The notes under the pieces are model-generated. The model was not told the origin of the DNA. It made no database searches and saw nothing but the letters and a program-made list of their open reading frames with translations. From Myxococcales bacterium (lineage in GTDB: Bacteria; Myxococcota_A; Polyangia; Polyangiales; Polyangiaceae), in assembly GCA_004193285.1 (NCBI GenBank), contig SECP01000006.1:149372-213371 (forward strand): a stretch of DNA of 64,000 nt, written 5' to 3'. The translations under genes and the position numbers were made by a program. Positions 1-9,191 of the stretch are shown one piece after another. The stretch's first letter is position 1; each line of letters opens with the position of its first letter.

Positions 1-576
1 ATCGACGCCATCGTGCGCGGCGACGGCAAGGCAGCCACGGCCAACGACCCCTTCAACGGCTACAAGTTCACCAAGGATGGGCGCCAAGCGTCCGTGCTGC
101 TCAACGTGGCCACGGACCCGTGCATCGGCCAGCAGTTCGCTCACCTGCTCGCGCCCACGGCTGCCGCGGATCTCGAGCATCTGGCGCAGTGCCTCAGCCT
201 CTTCGTGCAGAACGCGGCCGGCTGCGCGGTCGCTTACGACGCGGACAGCGAAGGCGTCGCGTGCAAGTCGATGAAGAAGGTCCACACCGGCCTCGGCATC
301 ACCGAGGAAGACTACGGCGCGCTCATCAACGACGCGGCCACCGCGCTCATCGCGGCGGGCCTATCGCCTTCGTCGTCGCAGTTCCAGGCCGTCGCGGGCG
401 CGCTCCAGGCGGACCCGCTCAAGGACGACATCATCGAAGACACCTCGGCCGGCTATTCGGATCCGGGCGCTATGTGTGTAGCGGGCGGCGCAGGTCCGGA
501 TGCGGGCGGCGCAGGTCCGGATGCGGGCGGCGCGGGCGCAGGTGCGGGCGCAGGTGGAGTCGGCGGGGCGCCATGA
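1..576 (+). CDS. exported truncated-hemoglobin-like protein, 5' truncated by the window edge
   Basis: The reading frame is open from base 1, so the N-terminus lies outside the window; 191 residues are visible. The region around residues 90-150 resembles the C-terminal half of group I truncated hemoglobins: a VHTGLGIT stretch that would supply the proximal heme-binding His (codon 283-285), followed by a long amphipathic helix ending in an AAGLSP-type turn and a final helix. This family binds heme and handles O2 or NO. Unlike cytosolic members, it ends in a Gly/Ala tail with two direct GGAGPDA repeats, typical of exported myxobacterial proteins. The stop overlaps the next start by 4 bp (ATGA), so the two are translationally coupled. 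The globin call is from motif similarity only; the distal residues are not visible. Confidence 0.6.
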   Translation: MDAIVRGDGKAATANDPFNGYKFTKDGRQASVLLNVATDPCIGQQFAHLLAPTAAADLEHLAQCLSLFVQNAAGCAVAYDADSEGVACKSMKKVHTGLGITEEDYGALINDAATALIAAGLSPSSSQFQAVAGALQADPLKDDIIEDTSAGYSDPGAMCVAGGAGPDAGGAGPDAGGAGAGAGAGGVGGAP

Positions 577-1271
577 GCTGGAAGCGCACGCTCGTGAAGG
601 CGACGGCCGGGCTCGGCGCGTTCGCCGTTCTTGGTACCGCTTTCATCGGCGTCGCCCATACCCCTTGGGGGCGGCCGCTGATGAAGCTGCCGCTCCTGAG
701 CCTCATGGCGAAGAACGCCGGTTGCCCCGTGGGCACCATCGAGCCTGCGGCTTTCGAGAAGGTACGCGCGCAGCGGCTGCAGGGGGACGTCGGGACGGCG
801 GAGGCGAAGAGCCATCCGGCGCTCGGTTTCATCCTCGGGCGAACGCAGCGCACGGACGTGGACGCCTGGACGACCCGGCAGGGGCTCGATTGCAAAGCAG
901 GCTTCGTCGCGTCGGTTCTGGAATGTGAAAACGTCGCGTCGCCCGGCGCGCCGAAGATCGACAAGCTGCGCTTGCAGTTCGACGATCAAGCTCGGCTCGT
1001 CTCGGTCGATCTGTTTCGCACCGAGGGGGCGGCGGAGCTGGTCTCGCGCTTCGAACAGCTCGGCCGCGAGCTGGACGAAGCGGTGGGCCCCGCCACCACC
1101 AGCGTGGGGACCCCGACCCTCGCCTTCGCGACGAGCAGCCCGCTGCAAACCGTGCTGCGCTCTTACAACTACCGGGACTACGTGGCCAAAGCCTCGCTGA
1201 TGAACTTCGGCAAGCGGGGTCTTCGGCTTCGTGAAACGTACCAGTGGCTAGCCGCGCGCCCGCCGGCCTGA
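573..1271 (+). CDS. membrane-anchored or secreted hypothetical protein coupled to the globin-like gene
   Basis: The protein has 232 residues, starting at the ATG that overlaps the preceding stop. An N-terminal basic segment followed by a hydrophobic stretch (about residues 8-26) looks like a signal anchor or uncleaved signal peptide. The rest is soluble-looking with two Cys residues and no motif that I recognise. Coupling by a 4-bp overlap to the truncated-hemoglobin-like gene suggests a shared role, for example as a partner or anchor, but this is inference. The frame stays open upstream through the globin gene, but those residues are Arg-rich and noncoding in character, so the ATG at 573 was preferred. 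Confidence 0.75.
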   Translation: MSWKRTLVKATAGLGAFAVLGTAFIGVAHTPWGRPLMKLPLLSLMAKNAGCPVGTIEPAAFEKVRAQRLQGDVGTAEAKSHPALGFILGRTQRTDVDAWTTRQGLDCKAGFVASVLECENVASPGAPKIDKLRLQFDDQARLVSVDLFRTEGAAELVSRFEQLGRELDEAVGPATTSVGTPTLAFATSSPLQTVLRSYNYRDYVAKASLMNFGKRGLRLRETYQWLAARPPA

Positions 1272-1328
1272 GGCCGCGCGTGTGACGACAGTCGCAAGTC
1301 GGGCGGAGCCGCGCTAGGCTCCGCCCGC

Positions 1329-3248
1329 TTGTCTATCGTCGCTGCCCACGGCCTGCAAAAAGGCTACGGAAATCATATAGTTCTTCGCTCCGCGGATCTG
1401 ATCATGGAGCCCGGCGAGCGCGTCGGCGTCGTGGGATTGAACGGCGCTGGCAAGAGCACGCTCGGCAAGCTGCTCGCGGGTGTGGAGACGCCGGATGGCG
1501 GCACCATCGCCCGGCGCCGCGGCGCACGCATCGAATACCTGGAGCAGGTGCCGCAGCTGGACACCTCCATGACCGCCGAGCAGCTGGTCATGCAGGGCCT
1601 GACCGCGTGGAGCGACGCGGTCGCGCGGCATACGGAGGCGAGCAGCGCGCTGGCCGATCCCAACGCCGACCACGAGCGGCTCTTGGAGGACCAATCACGC
1701 GCGGCGGACGAGGTGGAGCGCCTGGGCGGTTGGGACCAATCACACCGCGTGCACGCCGTGTTGAACAACCTCGGCATCTCCCAGCGCGACGTGCCGGTCA
1801 AGAGCTTCAGCGGCGGCGAGCTGCGTCGGGTAGCGCTGGCGCGCCTGTTGGTGTCCCGCCCGGATCTGGCCATCTTGGACGAACCGACCAACCACTTGGA
1901 CGCGGAGACGGTCGAGTGGCTGGAGCAGCATCTCATCGAAGAGTTTCCGGGCGCGGTGCTGCTCATCACCCACGATCGCTACCTGCTGGACAACGTGGCG
2001 CAGCGCACGGTGGAGGTCGCAGACGGCGAAGCCTTCAGCTACGACGGCGGCTACGAACGGTACTTGGAGCAGAAGGCGGAGCGGCTGTCGCTCGCGGCGC
2101 GCACCGAGCAAAATCGGCAGAATTTCCTGCGGCGCGAGATCGAGTGGCTGCGACGCATGCCCAAGGCTCGCACCACCAAACAGCAAGCTCGCATCGACCG
2201 CGCCGAGTCTGCCATCGCCGCGCCCAAGCCCAAGCAAGAGCAGAAGGTCAGCCTCGAGCTGGACGTCTCACGCGCCGGCAAGACCTTGCTGGAGCTGCGC
2301 GACGCCAGCGTGGAGATCCCCGGCCGCACGCTGATCGAGAAGCTCACCTTGTTCGTGGTCCAGGGCGACCGCATCGGCATCGTGGGCCCGAACGGCGCCG
2401 GCAAAACGACGCTCTTCCGTGCCATTTTAGGCGATCATCCGCTCGCGAGCGGCACCGTCAACGTCGGCAAGAACACGAAGGTCGCGTACTTCGATCAAAA
2501 GCGCAGCGGCTTGGACGACTCGAAGTCCATTTGGGACAACGTGACCGGCGACCAATCTCGCATCGAGCTCGGGGGCGAGGTGATCGACCCCCGCTCGTAC
2601 CTGGAGCGCTTCGCCTTCGACAGCCACAAGCAGCGGCAGCCCGTCGGCTCGCTTTCCGGCGGCGAGCGCGCTCGGGTGGCGCTGGCGCGCCTGCTGCGTC
2701 AAAGCGCCAACCTGGTGCTGTTCGACGAGCCAACCAACGATCTGGACGTCGCCACGCTCGGCGCGGTCGAGAGCATGCTGGTGGACTTCGGAGTCACCGC
2801 GCTCATCGTCACCCACGATCGTTACTTCCTGGACCGCGTCGCCACCTCGATCCTCGCCTTCGAAGGGGACGGCCAGGTCATTCACTACCCCGGCAACTAC
2901 GACACCTTCCGCCGGCTCCGCGCGGAAGCCCGCGAAGCTCGCAAGGCGGCGGCCAAGGCCGCTCCCGTTGCCGCCGCCGCGCCCGCCGCTGCCTCTCAGC
3001 GCCCGGGCAGCAAGAAAAAGGCGCTGAGCAATGCGGAGGAGCGTGAGCTCTCGAGCTTGCCTGACAAGATTGACCGCGCCGAGCAGCTTGCCGCCTCCAT
3101 CACCACCAAGATGGGAGACCCGGCGACCTACGCCGGCGGAGGGGACATTGCGGCTCTGAACCGAGAGCTCGCAGCCGCGCGCGCCGAAGCCGACAAGCTC
3201 ACGGCGCGCTGGGAAGAGCTAGAAGCGAAGAAGAGCGCGGCTACTTGA
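1329..3248 (+). CDS. uup: ABC-F family ATPase, Uup type
   Basis: Soluble tandem ATPase of 639 residues without membrane segments. First cassette: Walker A GLNGAGKST (residues 36-44), signature FSGGE, Walker B ending DEPTNHLD. Second cassette: Walker A GPNGAGKTT (about 353-361), signature LSGGE (about 441), Walker B ending DEPTNDLD. A linker of charged helices separates the two, as in ABC-F proteins, and the last ~90 residues after an Ala-rich stretch form the coiled-coil C-terminal domain characteristic of Uup. ABC-F proteins act at the ribosome; Uup is linked to ribosome function and DNA-structure tolerance. The start is TTG at 1329, the only start that keeps the first beta strand. It overlaps the convergent FKBP gene by 8 bp at the 3' end. 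Confidence 0.9.
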   Translation: MSIVAAHGLQKGYGNHIVLRSADLIMEPGERVGVVGLNGAGKSTLGKLLAGVETPDGGTIARRRGARIEYLEQVPQLDTSMTAEQLVMQGLTAWSDAVARHTEASSALADPNADHERLLEDQSRAADEVERLGGWDQSHRVHAVLNNLGISQRDVPVKSFSGGELRRVALARLLVSRPDLAILDEPTNHLDAETVEWLEQHLIEEFPGAVLLITHDRYLLDNVAQRTVEVADGEAFSYDGGYERYLEQKAERLSLAARTEQNRQNFLRREIEWLRRMPKARTTKQQARIDRAESAIAAPKPKQEQKVSLELDVSRAGKTLLELRDASVEIPGRTLIEKLTLFVVQGDRIGIVGPNGAGKTTLFRAILGDHPLASGTVNVGKNTKVAYFDQKRSGLDDSKSIWDNVTGDQSRIELGGEVIDPRSYLERFAFDSHKQRQPVGSLSGGERARVALARLLRQSANLVLFDEPTNDLDVATLGAVESMLVDFGVTALIVTHDRYFLDRVATSILAFEGDGQVIHYPGNYDTFRRLRAEAREARKAAAKAAPVAAAAPAAASQRPGSKKKALSNAEERELSSLPDKIDRAEQLAASITTKMGDPATYAGGGDIAALNRELAAARAEADKLTARWEELEAKKSAAT

Positions 3249-3597
3249 GCTCGAGCAGCTCGACCTCGAACAGCAGCGTGGCATTCGGCGGGATCACGCC
3301 GCCCGCGCCGCTCGCGCCGTAGCCCAAGCCGGGCGGAATGAGCAGCGTGCGCTTGCCTCCGACTTGCATCGAAGCCACGCCTTCGTCCCAACCCTTGATG
3401 ACGCGCCCTTGGCCGATCGGAAACGAGAACGGACGCCCGCGATCCACGGAGCTGTCGAATTTGGCGCCCTTCGCGCCGTCCACCCATAGCCAACCCGTGT
3501 AGTGCATCACGCAGGTTTGGCCCTTGGTGGGGCTCGCGCCGGTACCGGGCTGAGTGTCTTCGTAAGAGAGGCCGCTCGGGGTCGTGGTCATCGCCAT
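3241..3597 (-). CDS. FKBP-type peptidyl-prolyl cis-trans isomerase
   Basis: A single FKBP domain of 118 residues, the usual length of a minimal cytoplasmic FKBP. It shows the typical series of conserved elements: VMHYTGWL near residue 30, FDSS, PFSFPIGQGRVIKGWDEG in the middle, LLIPPGLGYG and the closing LLFEVELLEL strand. The enzyme catalyses cis-trans isomerisation of Xaa-Pro bonds during protein folding. No signal peptide is seen, so it should be cytoplasmic. An ATG three codons into the protein (MAMTT) makes the exact start uncertain by two residues. The 3' end is convergent with and overlaps the ABC-F gene. Confidence 0.95.
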   Translation of the reverse strand: MAMTTTPSGLSYEDTQPGTGASPTKGQTCVMHYTGWLWVDGAKGAKFDSSVDRGRPFSFPIGQGRVIKGWDEGVASMQVGGKRTLLIPPGLGYGASGAGGVIPPNATLLFEVELLELK

Positions 3598-3640
3598 GGC
3601 CGGGCACTGTAGTCCCAGCCACGGCGTTGGTAAGCGCTAA

Positions 3641-5506
3641 TCACGCGGCCTGACGGCGCCGCCGGGCGCCCCAGAGGACGGCCGCCAAGCCACCGAGCAG
3701 GAGCGCCGCCCCGCCGGCCGGCGAGCGCCCCACGACGTCGCAGGCGCAGCCGGGGTCGTTCACCGTGGGCTTGCCATTGTTGGCGCCGGAGCCATTGGCG
3801 CCCGTGCCGGTGGCGCCGCCCAGATTCAGGTTGCCGCCAATGATGATGCCGCCGTCCGAGCCGCCCGAGGAGGAACCGCCAGTGCCCGTGCCCGGCGCGC
3901 AGCTCCCGTTCGTGCACACGCCCATGTTCGGGCACACGACGCCTTCGCACGCGTCCACGCACGTGCCCGCCGAGCATTTCTTGCCCGCCTCGCACATCAC
4001 GTTCGCGCAGGCCGGGTCCGCGCATTTGCCGTCCGCCCCGCAGACGAGGCCGTCCTTGCAACCGCGGCAGCTGCAGTCGGAAACGCACAGACCGCGCTCG
4101 CACACCTTGCCCGCCGCGCACTCCACGGCGGCGCACGGGTCCACACAGCGACCGAGCTGGCATTCTTGACCCATCGGACACACCACGCCGTCGCAGGCGT
4201 TCATGCACGTGCCGGCGCGGCACACCTGCCCGGCCTCGCACGTGATGTCCACGCACGCGTTCTCGATGCAGCGACCGGTCTTGCAGGTGAAGCCCATGTC
4301 ACAGCGAAACTCGCCGGTGCCGCAGGGCTCGATGCATTTGCCCTTCTCGCAGACCTGCGCGCCCGGACAGAGGCCCATGCCGTCGTCCACCATGCCGTTG
4401 CAGTCGTTGTCCACGTTGTCACACAGCTCTGCGCCGGGGGCGATGATGGGCCGGCACATGCCCATTTGACCCTCCGCCGCGCAATCCGTACGGCCTACGG
4501 AGCAGGCGCCTTGCAGGTCCGGCACCGTGCACGGCATGCCGCCGCCGGAGCAGTTGATGCCGGATACGTAGAAGACGAAGTCGTTGAAATCGCCGTCGTT
4601 GGTGGCGTTGTTGCCGTTGACGCCCGTCTTGTGCCAGTCGTCAGGAGCCATCGGCAAGTCTTCGAAGGCCATATAAAAGCCTTCCGGATCCACCTTAGAC
4701 TGATAGATGAGGGTCGTGACCCAGGCCTGCCCGGCCGCGTTCCGCTGGTTGTGCTCCATCATGGAGTACTTGTTTTGCGAGCACAGCTTGCTCGGGTTGC
4801 CGATGACGGCAAAACCGACGTAGCCGCCCTTGTAGTTCGGGTCTTCTTTGATCTTCCCGGAGTCGTAAGCGCGGCGCTTCCACAGCTTTTTGTCCAGCTG
4901 ACGAGGGTCGACGTTGTCCCATGCCAGCGGGCAGAAGCCGTTTTGAAGCGGCGGCTGGCACTCCATTTGGTACGTGATCGTCTCCTTCATCGTGTCGTGC
5001 GTCATCATCTGCGCGTCGGCCCAGACGTCTTCGGGGAGGAAGGGGTAGATCTCCTCCGGCTTCGGCGGGGTCGTGCTGTTCGGGTCCAGGACGTTGTACC
5101 AACCGAACTTGATTTCGCAGTCACCACCGCGAAGCACCAGCTCACCCGTGAAACCACAAGACGGCGAGAAGTAGCCAGGCGCCGTGCGCGCGTCCGCTAC
5201 GGGGTCGATGTTCTCCCCCCGGAACTTGAATAGGCCGCCGAGGGTGATGGCGTCGCCATTGGCAAAGGTCGGGTAGTAGTCGCCGAAGGTCATGCCGTTG
5301 ACGTTCGTGCCCATCGGGTCGCGATTGACAGCCGTCGTGGTCGCGTAGGCCCAAGACTCCGTCGCCAACTTAACCTCGTCCACGCCGACCGGCTGCGGGA
5401 GCGGGGTCTTCAGCATGTCGGTCTGGACGACCTGCGCCGCAGACGTAGCAGCCAATAACAGCACTGGGCACGCCAGCAACGCCGCCCGCAAGTATCGCGC
5501 AACCAT
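3641..5506 (-). CDS. secreted Cys-rich surface protein with DUF4114-like domain and MYXO-CTERM-like tail
   Basis: Protein of 621 residues. The ATG at 5506 follows a GAGG ribosome site and opens a signal peptide (basic MVARYLR, hydrophobic core, cleavage near TSAAQ). The N-terminal half contains a GDFNDFVFYVSG motif typical of DUF4114-type beta-sandwich domains found in exported proteins. A Cys-rich region of about ten short modules (CxxGxxCxxGxC pattern) follows, then a Gly/Asn-rich linker. The C-terminus has a GCAC motif, hydrophobic helix and an ARRRRQAA basic end, the layout of MYXO-CTERM sorting tails that are processed at the outer surface. A role in cell-surface structure or adhesion is inference. 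The coding frame extends in frame upstream to 5626, but those residues lack a signal peptide. Confidence 0.85.
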   Translation of the reverse strand: MVARYLRAALLACPVLLLAATSAAQVVQTDMLKTPLPQPVGVDEVKLATESWAYATTTAVNRDPMGTNVNGMTFGDYYPTFANGDAITLGGLFKFRGENIDPVADARTAPGYFSPSCGFTGELVLRGGDCEIKFGWYNVLDPNSTTPPKPEEIYPFLPEDVWADAQMMTHDTMKETITYQMECQPPLQNGFCPLAWDNVDPRQLDKKLWKRRAYDSGKIKEDPNYKGGYVGFAVIGNPSKLCSQNKYSMMEHNQRNAAGQAWVTTLIYQSKVDPEGFYMAFEDLPMAPDDWHKTGVNGNNATNDGDFNDFVFYVSGINCSGGGMPCTVPDLQGACSVGRTDCAAEGQMGMCRPIIAPGAELCDNVDNDCNGMVDDGMGLCPGAQVCEKGKCIEPCGTGEFRCDMGFTCKTGRCIENACVDITCEAGQVCRAGTCMNACDGVVCPMGQECQLGRCVDPCAAVECAAGKVCERGLCVSDCSCRGCKDGLVCGADGKCADPACANVMCEAGKKCSAGTCVDACEGVVCPNMGVCTNGSCAPGTGTGGSSSGGSDGGIIIGGNLNLGGATGTGANGSGANNGKPTVNDPGCACDVVGRSPAGGAALLLGGLAAVLWGARRRRQAA

Positions 5507-5699
5507 TGGATTACCTCTAAGATTTCGACGCCCGCAGGCCCAAGTAGCCCTCGCGCACGCACCAACTTTGCGCAGTGTAGCCGACGCCCTCGTAGCTGGC
5601 ACCGGTCCCATACGCCGAATTTGCAAAAATCTGGAACCGGTTACAGAAGCCGGTTACACGGCGAATGGACTAAATCGTCAGCGGCGCAACCCGGCTGAT

Positions 5700-6128
5700 T
5701 CAGCGAGCGCGCTCGAGGATTCCGCTTCCGGTCCACGGCGAATCCGTACTGGTGAAACGGAACTGCGTGCCCACGAACTGACCCGTGACTCCGTAGCCCG
5801 CACCAGCGCGATCGTACAAGCGCCCGCCCAGCGAGTCCCCCGAGGCGGTCGTGATCTCGTAGCGGCCTCCGGTGTCCACCCCCGGCCCCGTCGCGGTGAA
5901 AGACCCAGCATCGAAGGTGATCGTGAGGGCACGGAGCTGCGCGTCCAGCAGCCCCTGCAGCGGAGCCTCGAGCAGTAGCGAAGGCTGGAACTGCAGCAGC
6001 TGCCAGCTCCCCTGGAGGCGCTGCTGAGCGGCGCTCGTGGGGCTCTGGGCTTGACCCGAGGTGCCACCACCACAGGCCGTAGCCACCAGCAGGAGGAGCA
6101 AGGTCGATCCCAATCGAAGGGCAGCCAT
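5700..6128 (-). CDS. small lipoprotein, possibly lipocalin- or META-like
   Basis: Predicted lipoprotein of 142 residues from the ATG at 6128: hydrophobic LLLLLVA followed by a TAC lipobox with Cys near residue 19, so it should be lipid-anchored. The mature part starts with a Gln/Ser linker and then a GSWQLLQF motif, followed by alternating beta-strand-like segments (ITFDAGSFTATGPG, GGRYEITTASGD). This layout resembles small beta-barrel lipoproteins of the META or lipocalin-like kind. I cannot assign a ligand. It lies upstream of nothing on its own strand except the kinase gene whose stop is 41 bp before its start, so they may be cotranscribed. Confidence 0.75.
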   Translation of the reverse strand: MAALRLGSTLLLLLVATACGGGTSGQAQSPTSAAQQRLQGSWQLLQFQPSLLLEAPLQGLLDAQLRALTITFDAGSFTATGPGVDTGGRYEITTASGDSLGGRLYDRAGAGYGVTGQFVGTQFRFTSTDSPWTGSGILERAR

Positions 6129-6169
6129 GCGCGGAACTGTAGACGGCTGGCTCCGCGCCGCAACCGGAC

Positions 6170-7864
6170 TCAAGGGCTACCGAAGGGATCTTTCAAGTCA
6201 ACGGGCGGCTTCTTGGCAGCAGGCCGCGCGGCTGGCTTGGGCGAGCTAGGCGGCGCCTTTTTCATCTGGGTACCGGTCCGCGCGACTTCTCGGGCCTCGT
6301 GTAGCGAGTCCAGCTCGTCGTTGAGGCGCATGGTCGCAGAAGGCCCCGGCAGGGGATTTCCGCCCGGCAGTAGGTCGCGCCGCGTGCGGATCCCAAGGTC
6401 CTTCGATGGCTGACGAACGACCACGTGCGCCACGGGGTCGTCGTCATCGGCGCCCTGAGGCGAGGGGGAGCCGGAGAGGCTGTACGCGACCGCTACGGAA
6501 AAGGAGGCGAGCGCGCCTAGAGCCGTGACGACCATCCAAAGCTTGGACCCGCTCTCCGGCGCGGATGGCGCGCGTCGAGCGCCGAAGGACCGCCGAATCC
6601 GGCTGCGCGAATCGAGCATCACGCCCGCCACCTTCGCGTCCTTGCCCTCCAGGAGCCCTGGCTGCGCGGGGGCGGTGGCGTCGGCGTCCAGAGCCGACGC
6701 GGCGACGACGGCCGCCTGCGCCCGTTCGACTTCGCTGCTCTGCGGCGCGTCGGACGGAAAGAACGAGCTCATAGCCGCGGAGGAGCCGGCCGAGCGCTCG
6801 AGCCACGTCGTTTTGAGCGACGTGCTGCAGATGTCGCGCGTCACCCCCTGGTCGATGAGCCAGACGGCGAGCGCTTGCCCAAAGTCGAACATGGAGCTGT
6901 AGCGCTGCTCTCGCTCCTTGGCGAGCCCGCGCTGGAGGATGCTCCAGAGCGCCGGCTCTTCGACTTGGTGCTCGGCGAGCGGTTTGGGCTTGCCCTCCAT
7001 GATCGCCCACATGAGGCCGTGCCAGTTGGCACCCGTGAAGGGCTGACCGCCGGTAATCATCTCGTAGAGCACCACGCACAGCGCCCACATGTCCGTGCGA
7101 AAGTCGACGTCGCCCTCTCCGCGCGCCTGCTCCGGCGACATGTACGCGGGGCTTCCCAGCACCGTGCCCTCGCTCGTCAGGTTCGCGGAAAAGGTCTGGC
7201 TCAGCTTCGCGATGCCGAAGTCCAGCACCTTGGGCTGCACGCGGTTCGCTTGCTGAGCGATGAAGATGTTATCCGGCTTGATGTCGCGGTGAACGATGCC
7301 GCGCTGGTGCGCCACGCACAGCGCCTCGATGACCGGCAGGAGCGTGCGCACCGCGCGCCCGGCCGCGATGCGACCGCGCTTCTTGACCACGTGCGACAAG
7401 CTGTCGCCGTGGAGCAGCTCCATCGCGATGAACGGCTCACGGTGCTCGGTGAGCCCGAAGTCGAAAACCTGGATGATCGCGGGGTGCCCAATCGACGCCG
7501 CAGCGCGCGCCTCCGTGAGCAAACGTTCGGCGAGGCCATCGACCTTGCCTTCTATCTCCGAGCGGATGAGCTTGAGTGCCACCTGCACGCCGAGTGTGAG
7601 GTTTTGTGCCACCCACACCGCGCCCATGCCGCCTTCACCGAGGAGGCGCACCAGTCGGTACTTCTGAGCAACGACGCTGCCCTCGGAGTAGCGAGACGTG
7701 CCCGAGCTGCCCTCCGCGTCCACGATCGCCGTGGAATCGAAGTTGTCCGGACCACTCGGGCCGAGCTCCTCGATGGACGACGGGCGTTTCGCAGCGCTGG
7801 AGGAACCGGACACCAAGACTCCTGACTGCTGGAACGGCGGAAATGCAGGAGTCTTGAGGGGCAT
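6170..7864 (-). CDS. membrane-bound Ser/Thr protein kinase
   Basis: Protein of 564 residues from the ATG at 7864. The kinase domain spans about residues 69-330: glycine loop GEGGMG (76-81), ATP-binding Lys98 in VALKLI, catalytic loop HRDIKPDN with Asp194, and metal-binding DFG with Asp215, so all key residues are intact. A juxtamembrane Ser/Pro-rich stretch is followed by one transmembrane helix at about 441-463, with a Pro/Lys-rich extracytoplasmic tail ending in KDPFGSP. This is the eukaryote-like kinase family (PknB type) used in myxobacterial development and stress signalling. An in-frame ATG at 8008 would add 48 residues and is a possible alternative start. The paralog at 61.6-63.1 kb has the same KPxN type of loop. 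Confidence 0.92.
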   Translation of the reverse strand: MPLKTPAFPPFQQSGVLVSGSSSAAKRPSSIEELGPSGPDNFDSTAIVDAEGSSGTSRYSEGSVVAQKYRLVRLLGEGGMGAVWVAQNLTLGVQVALKLIRSEIEGKVDGLAERLLTEARAAASIGHPAIIQVFDFGLTEHREPFIAMELLHGDSLSHVVKKRGRIAAGRAVRTLLPVIEALCVAHQRGIVHRDIKPDNIFIAQQANRVQPKVLDFGIAKLSQTFSANLTSEGTVLGSPAYMSPEQARGEGDVDFRTDMWALCVVLYEMITGGQPFTGANWHGLMWAIMEGKPKPLAEHQVEEPALWSILQRGLAKEREQRYSSMFDFGQALAVWLIDQGVTRDICSTSLKTTWLERSAGSSAAMSSFFPSDAPQSSEVERAQAAVVAASALDADATAPAQPGLLEGKDAKVAGVMLDSRSRIRRSFGARRAPSAPESGSKLWMVVTALGALASFSVAVAYSLSGSPSPQGADDDDPVAHVVVRQPSKDLGIRTRRDLLPGGNPLPGPSATMRLNDELDSLHEAREVARTGTQMKKAPPSSPKPAARPAAKKPPVDLKDPFGSP

Positions 7865-8054
7865 TGCGCGCCACCGGCCCAGCGCGGCGACGAGTTCGTA
7901 CTGCTCACTTAACTTACCGGGCGGTGCCAGCTGTGCGGCGGGGACGGTCCTTCGATGATAAGGGGCGAAGGGGCGTGAAGCTTGCGCGGCTTCGAAGCGA
8001 CGATGCATAGTGCGCGCGCCGGCTGGTACCGGTTCCACATTGGGAGCACTGCGG

Positions 8055-9191
8055 ATGCGCGAGCGGGCGTTGTTTGGATTCTCACTAAGCTGTGCCGTCT
8101 TCTTTGGCGCGAGCCTCGGCTGTGACAGCGGTAGCAAGACCAACCTGGGCGGGGCCGGGGCGCCGGCAGCGGCCTCTGGTAGCGCCAGCGCTCTCGGCGG
8201 TAGCTCCAGCAGCGGCGCCGGAGGGAGCTCCCCGGCGACGACCTGCACCCAAACCACCGAATGCACGGACCAGGTGTGCACGGTGGACGGGCGCTGTGTG
8301 GACTGCGTCCAGGATACGGACTGCCTCACGAACCAGCACTGCGACGCGGAGCGCTGCATCGCGAGCGGCGGAGAGGTGGGCGGCTCCGGCGGCTCTGGCG
8401 GCGGCGGGAGCGGCGGGACGGTCGGCACCGCCGGGGGCTCAGCATGTAGCGATGCTCAAGTTCTGTTCGTGATTCAGCGTTCCGGCGCGATGTTCGAGCA
8501 ACCCGCGGAGGACGCGAGCTACTGGTCGATGGTGCAAAGCGCGGTCGCCGCGGAAGACGGCGCCGTCGCGCCCTACGCGAGCCGGCTGAGCGTCGGCGCG
8601 CTGTTCTTCGTCCGCTTGCAGTACGAAGAAGACATGGCGTGCCCGGTCGTCAGCTCGCAGAGCCCGGCTAGCTCGGCGCTCATGCCGCTGCGCACCCTGT
8701 TCGAAACGAACGCCACCGCGTACGAGTCCCTGGCGGACGAGAGCGCGAAGATGGACGCACCCGTACCGGAGGCGATCAGCGCTGCCGCCGCTCTACTTAC
8801 TGGCAGCGCGAAGCACCTCGTGCTGATCTCGACCGGCGTGCCGGACACCTGCGAAGACGCGGACACGATTTGTGCCGTCGACCCCGCGATCAAAGCCGTG
8901 CAAGACGCCTCGGCGGCCGGAGTGACGACGCACGTCATTGGCCTCGGCGATGCTGGCGGATTGAACCTCGGAGGGGACGACGATGGCTACGGCACCTACC
9001 TCGCCCAGCTGGCGAACGCCGGCGCTGGCAAGCCGGTGAAGAAGTCACCGGCCTTCGAGGATAGCTGCTCCGACGAGGACGCCAAGGCCACGTACGCGGA
9101 GACCGTCGGCGACGCTCAGGCGCACCGCGCCGAGAGCGCCGCCGACGTGAAGAGCGCGGTCTCCGCCATTCTGCAGAAGATCTGCCCTTAG
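8055..9191 (+). CDS. VWA-like lipoprotein with degenerate metal-ion site
   Basis: Predicted exported lipoprotein of 378 residues; the ATG at 8055 precedes a hydrophobic core and a lipobox ending at Cys20 (SLGC). A Gly/Ser-rich linker leads to a short Cys-rich module (eight Cys in about 45 residues), a second Gly-rich linker, and then a von Willebrand A-like domain starting ACSDAQVLFV. In active VWA domains the first strand ends in DxSxS; here it reads QRSGAM, and the later TDG element reads STG, so the metal-ion-dependent adhesion site appears lost. Such domains mediate protein contacts at the cell surface. It is divergent from the neighbouring kinase gene and its end overlaps the ABC permease gene by 4 bp. 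Confidence 0.85.
   Translation: MRERALFGFSLSCAVFFGASLGCDSGSKTNLGGAGAPAAASGSASALGGSSSSGAGGSSPATTCTQTTECTDQVCTVDGRCVDCVQDTDCLTNQHCDAERCIASGGEVGGSGGSGGGGSGGTVGTAGGSACSDAQVLFVIQRSGAMFEQPAEDASYWSMVQSAVAAEDGAVAPYASRLSVGALFFVRLQYEEDMACPVVSSQSPASSALMPLRTLFETNATAYESLADESAKMDAPVPEAISAAAALLTGSAKHLVLISTGVPDTCEDADTICAVDPAIKAVQDASAAGVTTHVIGLGDAGGLNLGGDDDGYGTYLAQLANAGAGKPVKKSPAFEDSCSDEDAKATYAETVGDAQAHRAESAADVKSAVSAILQKICP

Noticed and set aside
120..572. Long upstream in-frame extension of the second gene
   Set aside because: It is Arg/Gly-rich and overlaps the globin-like gene in another frame; the ATG at 573 starts a proper signal anchor.
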